From Planctomycetota bacterium (lineage in GTDB: Bacteria > Planctomycetota > UBA1135 > UBA2386): a stretch of DNA of 48,193 nt. Both the position numbers and the translations under genes were made by a program. The stretch's first letter is position 1, and each line of letters starts with the position of its first letter. The notes beneath the pieces were generated by a model. It searched no databases, was not told where the DNA came from, and saw nothing but the letters and a program-made list of their open reading frames with translations. Where the stretch lies: positions 1 through 48,193 of the forward strand of contig JAEUHS010000029.1 in the NCBI GenBank assembly GCA_016794035.1, read 5' to 3'. Shown one piece after another: positions 44,001 through 48,193 of the stretch.

Positions 44001-44195
44001 GCTGACCGAGACCTCGACCTCCTCCGGCGACGCGCCGGGCAGCTCGGTGCGCACGGTCACGTTCGGCAGGTCGACCGACGGGTAGCGATCGACGCTCAGG
44101 TTGGCGAAGCCGACCGCGCCGGCGACGACCATCGCCAGCACCAGCATGCTGGCGAACACCGGCCGCTGGATGCAGATCTCGGCGAGCCGCTGCAC
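41073..44195 (-). CDS. RND efflux transporter, AcrB/HAE1 type
   Basis: A 1040-residue proton-driven inner-membrane pump of the hydrophobe/amphiphile efflux family; length and layout match AcrB. The first helix follows MQRLAEICIQRPVFASMLVLAM. Two large periplasmic loops and 12 membrane helices can be traced. The proton-relay signature is present in helix 4 as GVVIDDAIVVLENIQR, with both Asp. Porter-domain segments such as RYPSVDLPNVTV and PGASPEEVEV are typical. The start is a GTG at 44195, 3 bases after the membrane-fusion gene. No TolC-like channel is encoded here, so one must come from elsewhere. Substrate is unknown; see the ATP-grasp genes upstream. Confidence 0.94.
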   Translation of the reverse strand: MQRLAEICIQRPVFASMLVLAMVVAGAVGFANLSVDRYPSVDLPNVTVRTELPGASPEEVEVSVSYPIEEAVNTVEGIQELRSISGPDTSLVFLTFDLGRDIESAAQDVRDRVGQAMRRLPDDVEPPVVSKFDNDSTPVLTLALSGERSLRELTEIADKKCKRRLERSRGVGEVRLVGNLARTINIWLDADRLAAFDLPVEAVRAAVARQNSDVPGGNVTDERSERTLRTLGRFVDPRAFQDLVVTTRGGVPIRLSDLGTTEDGTEEPRSFARLDGVPCVVLEVRRQSGANTVGVIDGVRQELEALRQELPGDLRLEVVRDQSRYIRAALHEIEFHLVVGSILAALVVLWFLRSWRAMLIAGIAIPVSVVTTFAVMWVLGFTLNGVTMLALVLMVGVVIDDAIVVLENIQRWADTRRVSPFEAARGATREIALAVLATTLSLVVIFVPVSFLGSITGRFLYQFGITAAVAVLVSLVVSFSLTPAMCARLVRPSVRSQAAQPTWSERGYVSLLRWCLRWPWACVLLGAVVVASVVPLYGVVRQDYIPSEVDEGEFEINVSGPDGASVTAMDQVMRAVEAELRQVPAVQTALVTVGGGFLSGVASGNVYVRIPPHEERRVSPGRLWSCLLAGEPLAAFRGNYTQRDVMNRIRQRLRGLPDVRVSVRNQRSFNIGGGPWEVDFVVRGPDLQALAGYTERLREVSRQCGLLDGDITLRLLRPELRVAIDRPRAAELGVDTQDIASALRLLVGGVTEASRFRDPALDEEYDVRLRLRAEDRSAPERLGELLVGRAGGGTVRLDNLVDIHEAVTASRIDRLDRQRQASLRGNVAEGFALVDVIASLRAAAAGLGMPPEYSTTVSGRARELERAGGEFVLAFLLAVAFMYMVLAAQFESVGQPLLILQALPLAAPFALLSLWLGDQTLNLYSALGVLVLFGMVKKNAILQVDHCNQLLRDGAAPYDAVLRGSRDRLRPILMTTLAFVTGMIPLALGSGPGAEERKAIAVVVIGGQLLSLGLTLVLTPVTQWLVLRRRAAGQAPAGAT

Positions 44196-44198
44196 GGG

Positions 44199-45404
44199 CT
44201 ACCTCGTCACCGTGACGGGGTCGCCGTGGCGCAGATCGCCGGGCTCGGCGACGATCTCGGCGCCGGCGACGAGGCCGGCGAGGATCTCCCAGCGCTCGCC
44301 GACCTCGCGGCCCAGCTGCACGACGTGGCCCTCGGCACGCGCCGGCGCCCCGGCCGCCGCGGCGACCGTGAACACGCGCGCGACGCCGGCGAACGTGACC
44401 ACCGCGGCGCGCGGCACCAGCAGCACCTGTTCCGCCGGCTGCACGACGATCGCGGCGCGGCAGAACGCGCCGGGCAGCAGCGCGCCGTCCGGGTTGTCGA
44501 CCGCGGCCTCGACCAGCCTGGTGCGGTTGCTGCGCTCGACCACCGCACCGAGCCGCGCGACGAAGCCCTCGCGCCGTTCGTCGCCGCGGCCGTCGACCGT
44601 GAACTGCACCCGCTGGCCGATCGCGACCTCTGCCGCCGCGCGCTCGGGCACCGGCAGCCGCAGGCGCAGCGGGTCGACGCGCACCAGGGTGACGACCGGC
44701 GCGCCGGCGGCCAGCACCTCGCCGGCGGTCGCATGGCGCGCGGCGATGCGGCCGGGCCACGGTGCGGTCACCTGCGCGTCGTGCAGCCGCTTCTGCGCCT
44801 GCGCCAGCTCGACGCGCGCGCGCGCCGCCTCGGCCAGCAGCGCCTGTACGTCCTCGAGCGCGCGCTGCCGCCGGCTCTCGGCGACCGACAGCGTCGCGTC
44901 GGCGGTCTCGAGGTCGGCCGACGGCCGCAGCTGTTCCTGCACCATCTCCGCCACGCGGTCGCGCTGCAGCCTCGCCTCGACGAGCACGGCCTGCGCCTCG
45001 CGCACCGGCGCCGTCGCCTCGGGGTCGACGGCGGCCAGATCGTCGTCGGCGGTGATGCCGAGCCGCGCGTGCGTCGCCCGCAGCGCCGCGTCGGCGCGCG
45101 CGCGCTCGAGCTCGAAGTCGCGCGGGTCGAGGCGGGCCACCACCGCGCCCGCCTCGACGCGATCGCCGACGTCGACCTTCAACTCGAGCAGCCGGCCGCC
45201 GACCTGCATGCCGAGCACGAGTTCCTGCTGCGCCGCCAGCACGCCGGTGACCTCCAGCAGGCGCGGCAGCGGCACGGTCGCCACCGTGTGCAGCCGCACC
45301 GGGCGCGCCGGACGCGGTCCGGCCCCGGCCGGCGGCCCGCCGCCGCCGCCGCAGGCGGCGAACGTCAACACGACGGCGATGCCGACCCGCGCCGGCGCGC
45401 TCAT
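44199..45404 (-). CDS. RND periplasmic adaptor (membrane-fusion lipoprotein)
   Basis: A 401-residue HlyD/AcrA-type adaptor that links the RND pump to an outer-membrane channel. The N-terminus (MSAPARVGIAVVLTFAACGGGG) has a signal sequence with a probable lipobox at the Cys, so it is lipid-anchored. A split biotinyl-lipoyl domain surrounds a coiled-coil hairpin: LELKVDVGDRVEAGAVVARLDPRD in the first half and VTAPWPGRIAARHATAGEVLAAG in the second. A beta-barrel and membrane-proximal domain follow. Its ATG overlaps the stop of the ATP-grasp gene (ATGA), tying export to that enzyme. Confidence 0.92.
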   Translation of the reverse strand: MSAPARVGIAVVLTFAACGGGGGPPAGAGPRPARPVRLHTVATVPLPRLLEVTGVLAAQQELVLGMQVGGRLLELKVDVGDRVEAGAVVARLDPRDFELERARADAALRATHARLGITADDDLAAVDPEATAPVREAQAVLVEARLQRDRVAEMVQEQLRPSADLETADATLSVAESRRQRALEDVQALLAEAARARVELAQAQKRLHDAQVTAPWPGRIAARHATAGEVLAAGAPVVTLVRVDPLRLRLPVPERAAAEVAIGQRVQFTVDGRGDERREGFVARLGAVVERSNRTRLVEAAVDNPDGALLPGAFCRAAIVVQPAEQVLLVPRAAVVTFAGVARVFTVAAAAGAPARAEGHVVQLGREVGERWEILAGLVAGAEIVAEPGDLRHGDPVTVTR

Positions 45405-46618
45405 CCGGCGACGACGACCAGGTCGTTGACGAACCGCTCCGACATCTCCAGCGTGAACGCCAGGTCCGGATGCCGCACGACGATCCAGCCGTCGCCGACC
45501 ACGACCTTGCGCCAGTCGCGGCGCGGCTCGCCGATCGGCGTCAGCTCGATCGAGGCGACGAACTTGCCGTAGCGCTGCAGCAGCGGCTGCAGCCCGCGGT
45601 GCTCGCGCACGCGGCCCTCGCCCTGGGCGCGCTTGAAGATCATCGCGGTGTTGTACTTCTTGGTCGTGTCCTGGGTCAGCCGGCCGTAGCACGCCGCCTC
45701 GGCCCAGCCGCGGAACAGGTCGATGTCGCACGAGTAGTTCATCGCGTGCACCAGCCGCGCGCCGGCCGGGCGACCGCCGATCTCGCCGAACACGGCCTCG
45801 CCCGACGCGGTGCGGAACCACTCCATGTGCGTGAAGCCGGTGTCGAAGCCGAGCGCCCGCAGCACGCCGTGGCCGAGTTCGACGCCGGGCCGCGGCAACT
45901 CCGCCGACAGGTCGCGCAGCACGATGTTCTGCATCGAGATCCACGGGTTCTGCGCCAGGATCATCGGCTTCGGCTTGTACCAGGCCACGCTCTCGAACAG
46001 CACGCGGCCACCGGCGCACACCGTGTCGTAGGTCAGCTCCTCGCCTTCGATGAACTCCTCGACCGACAGTTCCTCGACGTGCTGCGTCATCGCCAGCGCC
46101 TGTTCGAACTCCGCGCGGTCGTTGCAGCGGTAGGTGTCCTTGCTGCCGGCGCCGTCGATCGGCTTGACGATCGCCGGGAAGCCGACGTGCTCCAGTGCGG
46201 CCCAGGCCTCCTGCTTGCTGCGCGCGCGGCCGTGCCGCGGCACGCGCAGGCCGGCCTGCTCGACCGCCTGCTTCATCGTCTCCTTGTCGCGGAAGATCGC
46301 GGTCTGCTCGCGCGACATGCCGGGCAGGCGGAACGTCTCCCGCATGCGCGCCGCGAGGTACATCAGCCGTTCCCACATGCACTCGACGCGGTCGACGCTG
46401 CGGCCGCGCAGCCAGCGGCGCACCTCCTCGACCACCGCCGCTTCGTCGCTGAACGAACGCACCTGCAGGTAGTCGCTGAGCGCCTCGCGCGCGTCGGCCG
46501 GCAGCGCGGCGGCGGGCTGGTCGCCGACGCCGAACACCTTGGCGCCGACCTGCGCGAGGCCGCGCACGAACAGCGGCATCTCGGCGGGGAATCCGGGACT
46601 CAGGAAGATGACGTTCAT
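45401..46618 (-). CDS. ATP-grasp ligase (second of two paralogues)
   Basis: A 405-residue ATP-grasp enzyme, the fold that joins an amine to a carboxylate via an acyl phosphate. The ATP-binding region shows FRDKETMKQAVEQAGLRVP, FPAIVKPIDGAGS, then VEEFIEGEELTYDTV. The metal-binding strand reads FGEIGGRPAGARL: Glu is kept, but the Asn usual two residues later is Gly. The N-terminal part (MNVIFLSPGFPAEMPLFVRGL) is a Rossmann-like pre-domain. It is a diverged paralogue of the gene upstream, 16 bases away. Carnosine-synthase-like and amino-acid ligases are the nearest relatives I recall; the substrate is unknown. Confidence 0.82.
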   Translation of the reverse strand: MNVIFLSPGFPAEMPLFVRGLAQVGAKVFGVGDQPAAALPADAREALSDYLQVRSFSDEAAVVEEVRRWLRGRSVDRVECMWERLMYLAARMRETFRLPGMSREQTAIFRDKETMKQAVEQAGLRVPRHGRARSKQEAWAALEHVGFPAIVKPIDGAGSKDTYRCNDRAEFEQALAMTQHVEELSVEEFIEGEELTYDTVCAGGRVLFESVAWYKPKPMILAQNPWISMQNIVLRDLSAELPRPGVELGHGVLRALGFDTGFTHMEWFRTASGEAVFGEIGGRPAGARLVHAMNYSCDIDLFRGWAEAACYGRLTQDTTKKYNTAMIFKRAQGEGRVREHRGLQPLLQRYGKFVASIELTPIGEPRRDWRKVVVGDGWIVVRHPDLAFTLEMSERFVNDLVVVAG

Positions 46619-46634
46619 GCGGTTCTCGGTTCGT

Positions 46635-47882
46635 TCATGCCAGCTCGACGCGCACCGTGTGCACGACCCGATCGAGGGCCGCGGTGACCACCTGCGTGTC
46701 CGGGTGGCGCACGACGACGAATCCGTCGCCTTCGTAGCTGGTCGCCGGCGCGCTGCCGATGCGCGGCAGTCGGGTCTCGACGACCAGGTCGCCGAGGGTC
46801 TCGCGCAGTTCCTCGAGGCCGGTGACCGCGCCGATGCGGGCATCGGGCGCGGTCTTCGGCCGGCCCTGCGGCGCCTGCGCGCGCAGGTAGACCGCGCCGG
46901 CGGCGTAGCGCCGCACCGGCGGGTGGAAGGTCTCGAACACCATCAGCTGCGCGAACGCGCGGTACATGTCGGTGTCGCAGGCGTAGCTCATCAGCGTCAT
47001 GAACTGCGCACCCGGCGGCCGCGCCGCCACTTCGCTGACCGCGATGCTGCCGTCGTGGCGGCGGAACCACTCGAGGTGCGACATGCCGGTCCACATGCCG
47101 AGCACCGACAAGGCGCGCGGGCCGACCTTGTGGATCGCGGCGAACTCCGGCACGTCGAGCGCCTGCGGCAGCACCACGCACCACTGGATCCAGGGGCTCT
47201 CCATCACCTCGAGCGGCGTCGGGTGGTAGCTGCAGACGTTGTGGAACACGTGCTGGCCGTGCAGCGTGACCGAATCGAACGAGAACTCGCGGCCGCGGAT
47301 GAACTCCTCGAGCAGCACCTCGCGCCCCGGGCGCGGCTGGCTGGTCGCGAGGAACCGCTGCAGCTCCGCCGGGGAGCCGCAGCGTGCCGTGGCCTTGGCG
47401 CCGGCGCCGGCCGGCGGCTTGCCGACCAGCGGGTAGCCGACCTCCTGCGCGAACGCCAGCGCCTGCGCCGCGTCGGCGCACAGGCGGTGCCGCGCGCACG
47501 GCACGCCGTGCGCCGCGAACAGGTCCTTCATCTGCGCCTTGTCGCGGAAGTTGCGCGCGGTCGGCCGGTCCATGCCGCGGATGCGCAGCTGCTCGCGCAC
47601 CGCCGCCAGCGCCTCCTGCGCCTGCTCGAGGATGCCGAGCAGTCGTTCGACCGGGCCGAGTTGCGCGGCGAGACCCTCGACCGCGGCGACCAGGTCCGCG
47701 ACCCGCATCGCGTCCTTGACCTGGCGGAAGCCGTCGAGCTGCTGGCGGAAGTCGGCCGGCAGCTTCTCGATCGGGTCCTGCGACACCACGCTGAGCTTCA
47801 CCCCGGGCAGCCGCGCCACCGCTGCGGCGAAGCGCAGGGTGTTCTCCATCGCGAACGGAATGGCGAAGACGACGTGCACCAT
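46635..47882 (-). CDS. ATP-grasp ligase (first of two paralogues)
   Basis: A 415-residue ATP-grasp enzyme. It begins MVHVVFAIPFAMENTLRF, a Rossmann-like pre-domain. ATP-grasp segments are NFRDKAQMKDLFAAHGVP, YPLVGKPPAGAGAKAT and VLLEEFIRGREFSFDSV, and the metal strand is SEVAARPPGAQF, again with Glu but without the usual Asn. It differs from its paralogue by a helical insertion (about 60-105) and in the C-terminal lid region. Both have the same ending pattern, a strand around FVVVRHPD or WIVVRHPD followed by a helix. It is the first gene of the operon that continues to the adaptor and RND pump. The ATG at 47882 has no strong ribosome site. Confidence 0.82.
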   Translation of the reverse strand: MVHVVFAIPFAMENTLRFAAAVARLPGVKLSVVSQDPIEKLPADFRQQLDGFRQVKDAMRVADLVAAVEGLAAQLGPVERLLGILEQAQEALAAVREQLRIRGMDRPTARNFRDKAQMKDLFAAHGVPCARHRLCADAAQALAFAQEVGYPLVGKPPAGAGAKATARCGSPAELQRFLATSQPRPGREVLLEEFIRGREFSFDSVTLHGQHVFHNVCSYHPTPLEVMESPWIQWCVVLPQALDVPEFAAIHKVGPRALSVLGMWTGMSHLEWFRRHDGSIAVSEVAARPPGAQFMTLMSYACDTDMYRAFAQLMVFETFHPPVRRYAAGAVYLRAQAPQGRPKTAPDARIGAVTGLEELRETLGDLVVETRLPRIGSAPATSYEGDGFVVVRHPDTQVVTAALDRVVHTVRVELA

Positions 47883-48018
47883 GCGGGGATCACAGGCTAG
47901 CGGGCGCCCATCTGCACTGCCACGAGCGAAGCCGCCGAGTTCCGCGTGATCCGGCGCGGCACCGCCGGCCCGCGGAATCCGCTCGCCCCCCACCCTGCCA
48001 CGTGCCAACATCCGCGGC

Positions 48019-48193
48019 ATGCGTCCCCTGCGCATCTGCCTCGCCGCGTCCGAAGTGGCGCCGTTCGCCAAGACCGGCGGTCTCGCCGACGTGCTCGCCG
48101 GTCTCGGCCGCTGGCTCGGCAAGAAGGCGCCCGCCGGCCCCGGCCACGACGTGCGCATCTTCCTGCCGTACTACAAGCGCATCGCCGACAGCG
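48019..48193 (+). CDS. glgA: Glycogen synthase, N-terminal fragment
   Basis: The first 58 codons of an ADP-glucose-dependent glycogen synthase (GT5 family), which elongates alpha-1,4-glucan chains. The sequence [26 protein letters not shown] contains the KTGGL motif that binds the ADP-glucose phosphates. It is followed by [14 protein letters not shown] as in bacterial GlgA. The gene runs off the end of the window. It is divergent from the ATP-grasp operon across 136 bases. Confidence 0.9.
   Translation, partial: MRPLRICLAASEVAPFAKTGGLADVLAGLGRWLGKKAPAGPGHDVRIFLPYYKRIADS

Noticed and set aside
40531..44760. 1409-codon minus-strand frame over the RND gene
   Set aside because: It is a +1/+2 frame shadow of the RND and adaptor genes, rich in Arg/Ala/Gly; the frame at 41073-44195 has all RND signatures.
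38478..45572. 2364-codon plus-strand open frame across S46, RND and adaptor genes
   Set aside because: It crosses four well-supported genes and intergenic gaps, is dominated by Arg, His, Gln, Leu and Val, and shows no domain. Long stop-free frames are expected here because stop codons are rare at this GC content.

Overview
The window is uniformly GC-rich (about 70% by eye) and densely coded, with no gene-free gap above 300 bases. I found no insertion sequence, CRISPR array, rRNA or plasmid-type gene. Gene content points to a planctomycete: a PilM/PilN/PilO plus pseudopilin operon, FHA and TPR membrane proteins, kelch-type and other secreted proteins with a shared C-terminal module, a tricorn-like protease and an S46 peptidase carrying a pseudopilin-like tail. 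Few genes have a clear Shine-Dalgarno site and many start codons overlap the preceding stop. The phylum assignment is inference.

Layout. 1-145 looks like a mis-joined read copying the NUDIX gene at 882-1027 in inverted orientation. 146-2621 (-) holds a partial Pro/Ala-rich membrane protein, a NUDIX hydrolase and an acyl-CoA ligase resembling the exosortase-associated type. 2649-2805 holds tRNA-Glu(UUC) with a candidate promoter and terminator. 2843-21899 (-) is one long co-directional run: FHA membrane protein, PilM-PilN fusion, PilO-like protein, TPR/lectin-like membrane protein, pseudopilins G, H, K (giant), J and I, a secreted DnaJ-zinc-motif protein, a parvulin lipoprotein and scpB. 22116-22814 is rsmE. 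22863-33171 mixes two secreted proteins sharing a C-terminal module, a secreted tricorn-like protease, an RlmI-like rRNA methyltransferase, a small membrane protein, a CoA-type NUDIX and a 5'-3' exonuclease. 33216-37364 (-) is rpmI-rplT-pheS-pheT, with infC absent upstream of rpmI. 37536-41097 has a polytopic membrane protein, the S46 peptidase and a hemerythrin protein. 41073-47882 (-) is a four-gene operon of two ATP-grasp ligases, a membrane-fusion lipoprotein and an RND pump. 48019 to the end is the start of glycogen synthase.

How the genes work together. The 19-kb run encodes the inner-membrane platform (PilM/N/O) and a complete pseudopilin set (G, H, I, J, K) of a type II-secretion-like machine; the outer-membrane secretin, ATPase, polytopic GspF-like protein and prepilin peptidase are not here. 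Several components carry lectin-like beta-sandwich regions: FHA protein, TPR protein, GspH-like and GspK-like. GspK is about five times the usual length, and GspK and GspJ share a repeated beta-hairpin-like motif. I regard this decorated pseudopilus as the most novel system in the window. The ATP-grasp/MFP/RND operon is a second candidate: it could make and export a small amide- or peptide-like product.
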